Source: Embiotoca jacksoni
Lineage: Eukaryota > Chordata > Actinopteri > Embiotocidae
Assembly (NCBI GenBank): GCA_022577435.1
Contig: JAKOON010000007.1
Coordinates: 1,401,501-1,465,500, forward strand
Direction: 5' to 3'
Length of the DNA: 64,000 nt
How positions within the stretch are numbered: the stretch's first letter is position 1; each line of letters opens with the position of its first letter. This document shows, piece after piece, positions 52,601-61,691 of the stretch. The translations under genes and the position numbers were made by a program. The notes below the pieces were generated by a model, which was not told the origin of the DNA, did no database searches, and saw only the letters and a list, made by a program, of their open reading frames with translations.

Positions 52601-54682
52601 AAGAGAAGCTTTTAACTCTGACCTGAAGGGCTCTTTTTGTATTAAGTACCAGAACAAAATACCCTTAGGTCCACTTTCGTCAGACCATCACGCATTCGCA
52701 CTACCAACAGCGGTTCAAAAAAATATAATAAATCATCTGCGTTTTAAGTCTTGCTCTCAACTGTTAAAATAGGGGGCAAACATGACTTTTAAAATGTACA
52801 GTAGACACTGTATGTCAGAGTGTGAGAGTGAACAACGAACACATCACTGTAAAAAGCTGACTGAGCACACTCGTTCGTCCCAGTAATGCCCTGATTTGCA
52901 TACGTATATTTATATATCTGCATTATCCACGGCGGACCCCTGTACATCACCGAGCAGTGGGGGGGTTAAGGACCCGACTCAAGGGCGCTTTAATGGTATT
53001 TTTTTCGAGGACCGCAGGGTTGTACTCGTTCACAGCTCCTAGTTAACAACTCTGATGTCCATTACCGAACATATTTACTGATTTGAGAGTTTTGTGATAT
53101 GGAGGGGGTGGGTGGTTTACATTTCACAGAATTCTGCACAAGTCCAACCTCAGCACCACAGACTGCGTGACCATTTTATTTGACTTACACAGCACAGCAG
53201 TTGCAGTACTTACTGGTGCATTTTATAGCAAACTAACCACTTAAAAGCAACAACAACAACAACAACAACAACAACAACCTGCACGTTTACGAGAGCAGCC
53301 AAGTTGCATTAGAATGAGCTGCAGCTGTTGAACATAAATTGAGTTTTCTCCCTCCCGTCTCCGCAGTCCACCAAGACGACATTAGCGCTGGCGCATCACC
53401 CTTCACCGCCGACTTGATTAAGTACCCCTGCACTGCCTTCAAGAAACCACGAGAGGAGCTCAAAGTCAACTGGAGATCCGCGTTCGGGACTACCACCCTT
53501 GTTTTCTCCGACTTGAGCAAGGAGCCAAAGCCCGTAAACTCGCCGCTCTCCGCAGCCAGCAGTCATTTGAATTCCTTGGCGGCAGAGCGAGGTTTATATA
53601 AATACAACGTCTGCCAAGGGACAACAAACCCCAATTATGCCTCTGGTGGCTGGCAGAAGCAAAGTGCCGAGCCCTCCAATGGGGAATCACTGGCCTCCTG
53701 CAGTCACCCATCCAAGAAAATGAGAATTGATCACAGTCCCTTTCCCAGTAACAATGCTCAAAATGGAGCCCCCAACTCAGGGTGAGTGAATTTCTTACTT
53801 GGCTATTCATGAATAAGTTTATAATAAGAGAAGTTTTTTGCAACTTCAGGGAGATGAGTGGGATAAAAAAAAAAAAAAAAAAAAAGCATCGGACTGTGGA
53901 ATTTTAATACAACATTGTTAAAAGAAAAAAGAAAGAATTTTAGACTGATGAATAGCCGTAGCAGGACAGCAGACCTACCTACACAATTATTACCACCCGC
54001 ACATCAAACAAAAGGGCTTGTTTGCTCGCTAATAAGTGTTGATGTGACAGGTATCCCCGTGCTTTGTTTTCAACGTATTTCACACTAATAAGACCGTTTT
54101 CTTCACTTCTGTCAGGACGCGCCAAACGGAAGCGACAAGCCGCACGGGCTCCATTTCTTCCAGTCCCAGCGCCCCTTGTTGTGCATCCCATCGTCGGCCA
54201 GCTGTCCTCCGAGTGGTCCACAAGGAAGGCGAGAATAAGGGACGACAGTTCTATGCCTGCTCGCTTCCCAGAGAGACCAAGTGTAACTTCTTTGAGGTAG
54301 GAAAGCGACTCGTTTCTTTGGCACTGCCTAGCCTGCAAAATAAATGTTGTTGTTTTTTTATTATCTTAAATTGTTTTAAAAAAAATGTTTGCCTATCCAC
54401 AAACATTGTAATATGTTTGAAACAAGCTTAAACACCGGACTTAAACGTTTACTACCAAATTAATGAAACCTTTTTTATTTATTTTTTTCTCCGTCGCAGT
54501 GGGCTGACTTGCGCTTTCCTTCTTGTCACCATGGGAAACGCTGTGTAATGAGGACTGTTCTGAAACTGGGACCCAACAATGGCCGTAATTTCTACACCTG
54601 CAGCTTTCAAAAGGGTAAACAATGTGACTTTTTCCAGTGGGCAAAGAATGGGCCGGGGGTCTCCATCCTCCCTGGTTGCTAA
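45156..54682 (+). CDS. neil3: Endonuclease VIII-like 3 (NEIL3) DNA glycosylase, complete, ten exons
   Basis: NEIL3 is a nuclear bifunctional glycosylase. It removes oxidised bases (hydantoins, thymine glycol), prefers single-stranded and quadruplex DNA and unhooks psoralen- or AP-derived interstrand crosslinks at forks. Exons: 45156-45260, 45412-45521, 47460-47597, 47820-48033, 49033-49107, 49481-49647, 51752-51915, 53367-53781, 54116-54296, 54500-54682; phases all agree, giving 583 residues (human is about 605). The start MVEGPGCTLNG is the family N-terminus with nucleophile Val2. Domains: Fpg/Nei catalytic and H2TH core (about 1-214), Fpg zinc finger (C234, C237, C256, C259), RanBP2-type finger (W299, C301, C304, C315, C318), variable linker (326-462) and two GRF fingers (C485/H488/C511/C519 and C532/H534/C557/C565). 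The N-terminal lobe between GVRGS and ETLGKELF looks about 20 residues shorter than I recall for human. It converges with aga. Confidence 0.96.
45342..45367. repeat. (GTT)n microsatellite in neil3 intron 1
   Basis: About eight to nine GTT units, 44 bp before the exon 2 acceptor. Confidence 0.95.
45412..45521 (+). CDS. neil3: neil3 exon 2
   Basis: The acceptor is a long T-run then AG, phase 0 start and phase 2 end, donor GTACCG. It encodes YTGVETLGKELFMYFGPRAL, which contains the conserved GKELF lysine of the N-terminal lobe. Confidence 0.95.
45522..47459 (+). other. neil3: neil3 intron 2
   Basis: 1.9 kb, AT-rich, no exon seen. It holds a (TA)n microsatellite at 46662-46717. Confidence 0.85.
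46662..46717. repeat. (AT)n microsatellite
   Basis: About 28 AT units in neil3 intron 2; self-complementary, so it can extrude a hairpin. Confidence 0.97.
47460..47597 (+). CDS. neil3: neil3 exon 3
   Basis: Acceptor cccgcag. It encodes VHFGMNGSMRINPAERKK through AVCFFDSAVEIR, the beta-sandwich lobe, phase 2 at both junctions. The exon is GC-rich compared with its introns. Confidence 0.95.
47820..48033 (+). CDS. neil3: neil3 exon 4: helix-two-turn-helix
   Basis: Encodes LDVCSSKFSFSRSEEAVRSQ then LLDQAVMPGVGNIIKNEALF, the H2TH DNA-binding motif. Phase 0 end at AAG|GTACGA. The donor is followed within six bases by a G29 run. Confidence 0.96.
48034..49032 (+). other. neil3: neil3 intron 4
   Basis: 1.0 kb. 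It starts with the G29 run, then an A-rich block, T-runs and a (TTG)n stretch at 48717-48743. No exon seen. Confidence 0.85.
48040..48068 (+). repeat. G29 homopolymer next to the neil3 exon 4 donor
   Basis: 29 consecutive G starting seven bases into the intron (AAG|gtacga then G). G-quadruplex-capable in DNA and in the nascent transcript. Confidence 0.95.
49033..49107 (+). CDS. neil3: neil3 exon 5
   Basis: 25 codons, VEQLTDEQIHHLVKTTRDF to LLFYK; both borders phase 0. Helical segment before the zinc finger. Confidence 0.95.
49481..49647 (+). CDS. neil3: neil3 exon 6: Fpg/Nei zinc finger
   Basis: Encodes SKHYKVYKRPRCGRC and then GRMTYFCESCQ, the two Cys-x2-Cys pairs of the zinc finger. Donor GTAGGA is followed eight bases later by a C30 run. 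Confidence 0.96.
49648..51751 (+). other. neil3: neil3 intron 6
   Basis: 2.1 kb. It begins with a C30 run (49656-49685) and holds several T-runs. No exon recognised. Confidence 0.85.
49656..49685 (+). repeat. C30 homopolymer next to the neil3 exon 6 donor
   Basis: 30 consecutive C eight bases after the donor (gtaggaca then C). The template strand carries the G-run. Confidence 0.95.
51752..51915 (+). CDS. neil3: neil3 exon 7: RanBP2-type (NZF) zinc finger
   Basis: Encodes WACGLCTLVNQP and KACDACFTPRPE, with the W-x-C-x2-C...C-x2-C pattern. The NZF of mammalian NEIL3 binds ubiquitin on the CMG helicase during crosslink repair. Donor GTGAGC; phase 1 end. Confidence 0.95.
52925..53060 (-). repeat. 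Probable degraded SINE-type fragment
   Basis: gtgggggggttaaggacccg then actcaagggcgctttaatgg resembles the fish tRNA-SINE body ggggttaagggccttgctcaagggcccaacagtgg. Identification is by eye. Confidence 0.4.
53248..53278. repeat. (CAA)n microsatellite
   Basis: About ten CAA units, 90 bp before the neil3 exon 8 acceptor. Confidence 0.95.
53367..53781 (+). CDS. neil3: neil3 exon 8: linker region
   Basis: The longest exon, 137 full codons. It has the short conserved patch AFGTTTLVFSDLS and HPSKKMRIDHSPFP. The remainder is Ser/Asn-rich and poorly conserved, as in other NEIL3 proteins. Confidence 0.93.
54116..54296 (+). CDS. neil3: neil3 exon 9: first GRF zinc finger
   Basis: Encodes the ligand pair CASH, then VLRVVHKEGENKGRQFYAC and ETKCNFFE, the GRF single-stranded-DNA-binding finger. 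Phase 0 end, donor GTAGGA. Confidence 0.95.
54500..54682 (+). CDS. neil3: neil3 exon 10: second GRF zinc finger and stop
   Basis: Encodes WADLRFPSCHHGKRC, LKLGPNNGRNFYTC and KGKQCDFFQWAKNGPG, ending ILPGC and TAA at 54680-54682. Confidence 0.96.
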   Translation, partial: WADLRFPSCHHGKRCVMRTVLKLGPNNGRNFYTCSFQKGKQCDFFQWAKNGPGVSILPGC

Positions 54683-54731
54683 TGCCTTTTAGCCACATGT
54701 TACTTCTAAATGAAACCCATATGAATATATA

Positions 54732-54737
54732 AATAAA
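54732..54737 (+). promoter_or_regulatory. neil3: Polyadenylation signal of neil3
   Basis: AATAAA 50 bp after the TAA. A second AATAAA at 54963-54968 could give a longer 3'UTR. No transcript evidence. Confidence 0.5.
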
Positions 54738-55032
54738 CGGATATATAGAAAGAACAAGGCATTAAATGCACCTATATTCACTGAACTATACATTTAATGG
54801 AGATTATCCACTAAATGTGACGTTCAGATCATGTCAGCCACTTTTGTACAAAATGTTGTGTTGTGAAACAAGTTGCATTTTATTTTGGATCATATACTAT
54901 CTATGCCCATCTTTTGAAGATTCATGTTTCAAAGTTATTATACAAGAACATTTTTATAATCTAATAAATAATCTAAACGGGTAAAAGCAGTTAGAATTTC
55001 AAGAGATCGATGTATTTTTTTTTTAATTAAAT

Positions 55033-55038
55033 TTTATT
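55033..55038 (-). promoter_or_regulatory. aga: Polyadenylation signal of aga
   Basis: AATAAA on the minus strand, 88 bp after the aga stop codon. Confidence 0.5.
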
Positions 55039-55125
55039 TCCGAATTAAATCATTATAAAAGCACAGTATGAATGCTTTTAATTCGTTTTAGCTATACAAA
55101 CAGGATGTTTGCAGTCGGACGCCAT

Positions 55126-55226
55126 TTAAAAGCAGTCTACAGATTTTAGGATCGGTGCGTCCGACTCCGAGTTCGACACCATGTAGTGGAACTGGGTGAA
55201 GCCGGGGACTTTGTTACAGGCTGCAC
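55126..55226 (-). CDS. aga: aga last exon
   Basis: Encodes AACNKVPGFTQFHYMVSNSE to KSVDCF, then TAA. The two cysteines form the C-terminal disulfide in human AGA. Acceptor gtcctcag. Confidence 0.94.
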
Positions 55227-56672
55227 CTGAGGACACGAAAGAGAAAACGATTAACTGTTACAGGAGAACAAAACTTTATGCCCCTTCCTCATTAAGTACG
55301 GCCCCGTTCGGCAGCAGCATAAAATGAGAATTTGATCTACCGTCTTAACAACCTCCGTTCCTACGACCTTCCTTTTTATGTTTCACACCTGTGACTCCAG
55401 GGCAAATTATTTAGCACTTTCGTCGCGAGATAAGAAATGTTGCCTGCTAAAATCGATACATCTGAAAAATCCAGTAAATGGTGTTAAAGTTCATTAGTGA
55501 CAAAACATAGGCCATTCTCGAAATGCGATGTCACCATAATCACAATCCCCCGTTCACGGGTACCGGTAACCCGTTCCCGAACTCACAGCAAGCGGTCGTT
55601 ATGGAGGAAGGAAGTGTGTGCGCGGGTGGCAACAAAATGTTGTGGGTGTAGGTTCGGTAGACGCGGGGGGTACTTAACAAACTGTCATTTTAAGACGAAA
55701 AGATTACGAGTTTTCAAAAAAGGGGAAAGACTATTTCAAATTTTCTCGTTGCCATGAGAACGAACGACGTCTCCAGAATCGATTTTGTTCAGAAATCTTC
55801 AGGGAAAAGCGGATAACCAAACTTCAGGACAAACGACGGTTTCATTTTATTTTAGCGCAGGGTGCTTTTTAAAAATTCGGGACAAAACGTATATAAACAT
55901 AACTTTTATTTGAATATTTGGCTTGCTAATGCCCGACTTTTGATAGTCTCAGTTTTTCTGAAAACTTTGAAAGCAAATTAAAATATTACACCGTTAAGTT
56001 TGACTTATTGTTTTAAGCAAATACGATCTAATCCACACGGCCAAGATTTAACAGGTTTGAAAGCATTTTTAAGTACGTTGTTTATGGTATTACACAGTCA
56101 GGTTATGTAATATAATAAAAATCATTTTAAATTCCGGTAAGGTCTTAAATTTTAAAGGATTAAAATTGATCATTATTTGAAAAAGAAGCATGAAACAGAT
56201 TCCAACACGCTTTTTTTTTTCTTTTCATACACACATTGTATTTGTTCAGGTCTGATTTACACCGGATTGTCTTTTAATTGTTTTGAATGTTGTCTTTTTT
56301 TTTTGGTCCCATTATTAAAGTTGAACAATTACAGCTGTCGGGTAAATATCAATACAATATGTTTAATGTCTACGTCTCTATCGATACGCGTCAGCGCCTT
56401 TTGGCGGGGAGCCCAGCTGCCCGCATTTGTGAATCCAGACACTCACCATAATGGCCCGTTGTGTTAGCACAGATGATGGCTCCAAAGAACTCTGAGTAAT
56501 GCCGCTTGATTCTGGAAATGGCCGACTCGCAGGCTGCTGAGGGATCGGCCCCGGCCCTCATCAGCTCCACGGCCAAGTAACTGTTGGCAGGGTGACACGG
56601 AGTACGCATGAGGCAAACTAACAAGTGTTGTCAAGGCCACCGACCGGGATGATGGTAGTGATGTGCTTAAAT

Positions 56673-56707
<35 letters not shown>

Positions 56708-59700
56708 AACACGTTGGATAAATCTGATGGTTAAAAAAAAAAAAAAGAAATACGGAATAAATGTGATTTTTAAAAAAAAAGTGAAACATTCTCAGCCTCA
56801 CTTCATGGTACGCAAGGCCGTTATCCCTTTACTTGTCAGGTGTCCACAAGTTTACCAACTCGGCAAATAGGGAGAGGTTGTGGTAATTTACCATTACTTT
56901 TAAATGACTTGCTCCCAACGGAGACACTACTGGTGTCATCTGTTTACATCAATGAGTGACACATTTTCAATTTCCTATAATGACCGCTGCTTTTTAAACA
57001 GACAGCTGTAACCTGACTGCACCACAGGCCTGGCAATCAAACAGACACGACACCCCCCCCCCCCCAAAAAAAAAAAAAAAAAAAAAAAAACACTGCTTTT
57101 TGAAGCTTATCTATTTTGAAGATAACTCGTGAAGAAATTTTGTTGACTGATAATTTTTTGAGACCAGTTGAATGGGAGTCTACGGAGCCGTGAGGCTTTT
57201 TGGAGCCGACCTCTAGCGGCACCCGGTGGTATCGCAGCTTCGGGCTCTTCTGCATCGGCCTCAGTTTTCAGACCTTCGTCCACTTTTACATACAGTCTGT
57301 GGTAAGGCAAATACTTTAGACTAGAACTCTACCTTTATTACATGTTATTTTCCAGACTACATAGCAATCCAATCAACTTGAGTAAAATCCCCAGGGGGAG
57401 ATTGTATTATTATTTTTTTTTTATATATAAAAACAGGAAAGATTGAGGATGTTGGGACCAGCATTTTGAGAACCATTCCAACATACATGGCAGAAGTGGG
57501 TTTTTTTTATTTTAGTTTTTTTTTTTTTTTTAAATGGCCCATTCCCTACAGGAAGACTTGCAATCACAGTCACCAGTTAAAATACCGAGTCTGCTCAGAA
57601 AACTGTGGGCATGAATAAACTTCACTTTAAGTCCACCGTTAACAAGGTTCTCTTGAGAAAAAAAAAAAAAAAACAAGCCTCCAATAGTTCAAGGAAGGGA
57701 GTCGGGAAAACTATAATTGAAATACGCAGCCCTTAGGTGTGCTGTGTGCAACTATGAATGTGAAGGCGACTGTAACTGTAACAACAACAGCCAAACTATC
57801 CCAGATAAATAAAGCTTAAAAAAAAAAAAAATTCTGAGACTGCCATATCCTCACAGCCCGGGAAACAAACAGCCGCTTTAGTGAAATCTCACTTCCTCTG
57901 TGGAATGTACAAATGACAGTTTTGGGGCAACGTAGTCATGCCTCCACTCCAGAATACTATTTATGCGCTCGCGCCTCACGCCGGAAAGTTGGCTGTTTAG
58001 AATCTTAATATATATATATGTCAATATTCTATGAAAATATGTTTTCTGTCGTGGAAAAAAAAAAAAAAAAGCCACAAAACAGTCAAATTATTCACAAGAT
58101 GGCTGAGAAACAAACTCAGGTTAGAGTGCGTCAAGCAGTTTTCAGCCAGTCAACACAGTTTTATAGAATTTAAAGTGCAACTCTTGAGTTAGTTCAGATT
58201 AATGGGAGGTAACCATTTTTGATTATACATCTTAAACAGGAGACAAAACCATAAATTGAACGTAATGTGCATCTACTCCAATGGGTGAAGTGTTTATGAT
58301 GTGGTTTTTTTTTTATACCTTAAGTGGAATTTTACTGTTATTTTTGTGTTGCACTTCTTGCGCAAGTATATATATTTTTTTTAATTCTTCGCTTACACTC
58401 CCATATATAAACCCTCTTTCACATTACTTGCATGCCTCGGTAGATTGTTGTTGTTTTTTTTTGTTTTTTTTTTAAGAAAAATGAAAGAAACTACGCAGCA
58501 CTGTGATATGAGGTAACGGCACAGAAAAGACATTTATAATTTCATGAGGAAATTGGCTGAGGTACCTGGGCAGAAAGCGCATCATGACGTCTCCATCTCC
58601 GGTCGCGGCGGCACCGCCGGCTGAGCTGTCCGCATAGGCCCCCGCTCCGACAATAGGAGAGTCCCCAACACGCCTGCGGGACAGGAAACAGGACTTAAAT
58701 ATAAACCGGAGCCACAAATAAAATAACATTTTAAATATTTTTTTTTTTTTTAACCATAAAACAATCATTGCTGCTGTGCGTTTAAGCCTACATCGTCAAA
58801 ACTTATCATCGCATTCAGCAACTTTCTGTCGAAGTCCCGCGTAAATGGGAAAAAAAAAAAAAATGCCGAAACATAACTCAGAAAAGCTCATGAATGGATC
58901 TTTGAGCTTAGGTTTCGTTGTTAAGACACATTTCCCCAAGAGGCCGAGATGAACTTTTGACATTAAAATGAACACGACCTTGCATACCCCGGAACCTTGT
59001 GAGTCAGTCCGTTGGTGGACGTGCCAGCAGCCGCGTGGCCGCCTTGATCGAGAGCGATCATTCCTGGAGCACAAACAAAATAAGTGGTATTAAAACAACA
59101 ACCATAACTTGGTGAAAAAAAAAAAAAAAAAGCTGACGCTGACGTTACATTTTATGAGCACACCCCTTAAATTCCTGGCGCACGCCTATTTTTCAGACCC
59201 CATTAAAAAGGGAGGCGAGTGAAATAAGAATTCGCGTCGAAGCAATTCGTCGTCATCAGATCTTTATGCACAGAAACACAAATTCAAGACCTCAACACTG
59301 ACTTTTTTTTTCCCTGACAGCCTCTGCGCCCGCAGGCCTGCGTGTGCTGCCGTCTCACACCTGTCTCGTGTTTAGGTACGAAAACACTGCGACGGCCCGA
59401 GGAAAAGCCGGGTTCGGGTGTCAGCAGATGAAAAACCTACCTATGGTGTCGTGGGAGCGCGTGTCGGCGCGCCGTGCCCTCTCGCGGCGCGTCGCCTCGG
59501 GCCTGTAGGGTCCGCAGGACTCGGAAGGATCTGGAACGACGTTCTTTTTTTTTTTTTGACAGGAGAGGAAACTGCGTCACTGTTTGCGTTACTGCCGTCG
59601 TCCCGGGACTTCATTATTGTACGCGAGCGGGACGCGTCGATTTAACGAAATGTAACCTTCGAGCGCCGTTGTCGCCGAGCGGTTCGGCAGCTGATGCGTA

Positions 59701-61443
59701 ACGACGCGCAGCGGGGAGGGCGAAACGCCGCGCTTTACTGAAACGCACACGAGCTGCCGAACTGCAAGTTGTTCTGGATCGTGTCGAGTGTAGAGTACCG
59801 TAGTCGAACGGCGGGTTCCCCCCCCCCCCCCCCACAGGAGTTGTAAAAGGTGCCCCGGGACCACGGCGCCGCACCGACGCACCAAATCCAGTCCAACCAA
59901 AAAGAGTTCAACCGTTTGGTTCATTTGCCGTGTGTTCGGGCGGTTCAGCCGACGCTGAGGCGGGCTACCGTCGCGCGTCAACCCTCGTGTTGTCCTCGGG
60001 TCAAAATGACCCGCCTGCTGCGTTCAACCAAGTTCTATTTTATTTTCATATTTTTTTTTTGGGGGGGGGGGGATCATTGGTGACCAGGAGGCTGTGAGGG
60101 TTTCTTTAAAGAACGATGACCGATGATCCCAAAACATATACAAATATAGAAATCAAATAGAACTCGGTTGAACACGGCAGGCGGGTCATTCTGACCCGAG
60201 GACAACACGGGGGTTGAACGATCGAGGAAAAAAAGAGGGACCGTTGAGAGAAGTAAAAAATGAGCCGCGGTAAGAGGAGCGGGCAAAAATATTTCATTTT
60301 AATTTGGTCTGGCGACGAAATCAAAAGTCAACTTGTGCTGGTAATGAAGTCGTATTTAACGGAGCGGCAACAAACTGAACCCCTTCTTTCATTTCTCTCC
60401 CCCCGCCCCCCAACAGAAAGGGCAACCGGACGAAATGACAACGCGGCGACATCGGACGCACGCCGTCTGCAAACCGATCGCCGTCGAGTACACAGAGGGG
60501 ATGACGCCAGGATGTAAAAGTATGTCACGCAGGGTTTCTTTACTGTACCGAGTGTACAATGTAATAGAGACACGAACGGCGGTTGGGACGTCGGTCTGGA
60601 CGTTGTAGCTGTGTAAAATAAACATAAGGACTTCAACAACAACAAAAATTTGAACTAAAGGTCTTTTAATGAAGAATTATGGAGCAATAACAACATTTCT
60701 TCTATACGCGGCATTCATCGCGCCAAAGTTGGAATGCCCTCGCCATATATTGTGAAAGGGTCTATGCAAAAAGCAAAGCCCGCTGCGCTCCCGTTCATGA
60801 GGGTGAACGTAAAGCCCTTGGAAGAAAACAATCTCTTCGGTTTCAGGTTTGTCTTTCCAGCGACCTCGGTTTTACACAAAATACGCCCGCCGAAGAAATG
60901 GTTTTCTTCCCGTGTAAAAAGGGGCACGATGACATTATTCTGCAGATTCACTTTGGTACAGTTGTGAATTTTTAACATCGCTGAATCCAAACTTTATTAC
61001 ATACGGGACCGCCGCTGCTGATGTCTTTATTATTCTAAACTTACATGGATTATGCAATTCATGGCAGCACCGGATGCATACCAATACTCTCTATCGTTTT
61101 GTTTTTTTTCATTGGACCATTTTTCAATATGTTTTTTTTTTTTTTCCTACACCTTCGCAGCAACTCCGGAAGAACTTTTACACGCGTCGTACTTGTTAAA
61201 ACGAATTGATCCGTTCCTACGGACAGTCGGGGAGGAAAGCCTCGGAGAAAACTCAAAAGACGGCAGAAGCGATCGTGACGGCCTGCCTGCCGCGATGACT
61301 GAAACTTTGGCGGGTCTCGTCCTTGCGCGGACTATTTTAGTGTAAAAAGCGTAGGTTTGATCAATGGAGATTCTCTGGACGGAGGAGAGCCGACTCGGGC
61401 TGAAAGATTTCGACATCGGTGATCGGGGAGGCGAACGGCGGGG

Positions 61444-61476
<33 letters not shown>

Positions 61477-61645
61477 GAGTTGAAGAGAATAGCAACAGCT
61501 CTGCGCCGCAGGGCATCACCTCTAACCACGAAAAGCCGACTTTTTATGAACTACTTTAGTATGCCTGTCAATTTCCCGGTTTAATATCAATCTTTTAAGA
61601 TGCAGCACGCCCGTGGCCAACACAAGTGAGGAGAAACACGGTCTA

Positions 61646-61691
<46 letters not shown>

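Larger units (their letters stand above)
51916..53366 (+). other. neil3: neil3 intron 7
   Basis: 1.45 kb without an exon. It contains a probable SINE fragment near 52930-53060 and a (CAA)n run at 53248-53278. Confidence 0.8.
59544..61689 (-). other. aga: aga intron with inverted-repeat element and G31 run
   Basis: 2.1 kb, unusually CpG-rich for an intron here, no exon seen. It contains a C-run at about 59818-59834, the 238-bp inverted-repeat element (59979-60216), a G31 run (61445-61475) and the (CA)n at 61649-61689. Confidence 0.8.

Noticed and set aside
59418..60645. Several 70-130-codon ORFs on both strands rich in Arg
   Set aside because: Local GC-rich composition removes stop codons; the only supported coding piece here is the aga exon 59441-59543.
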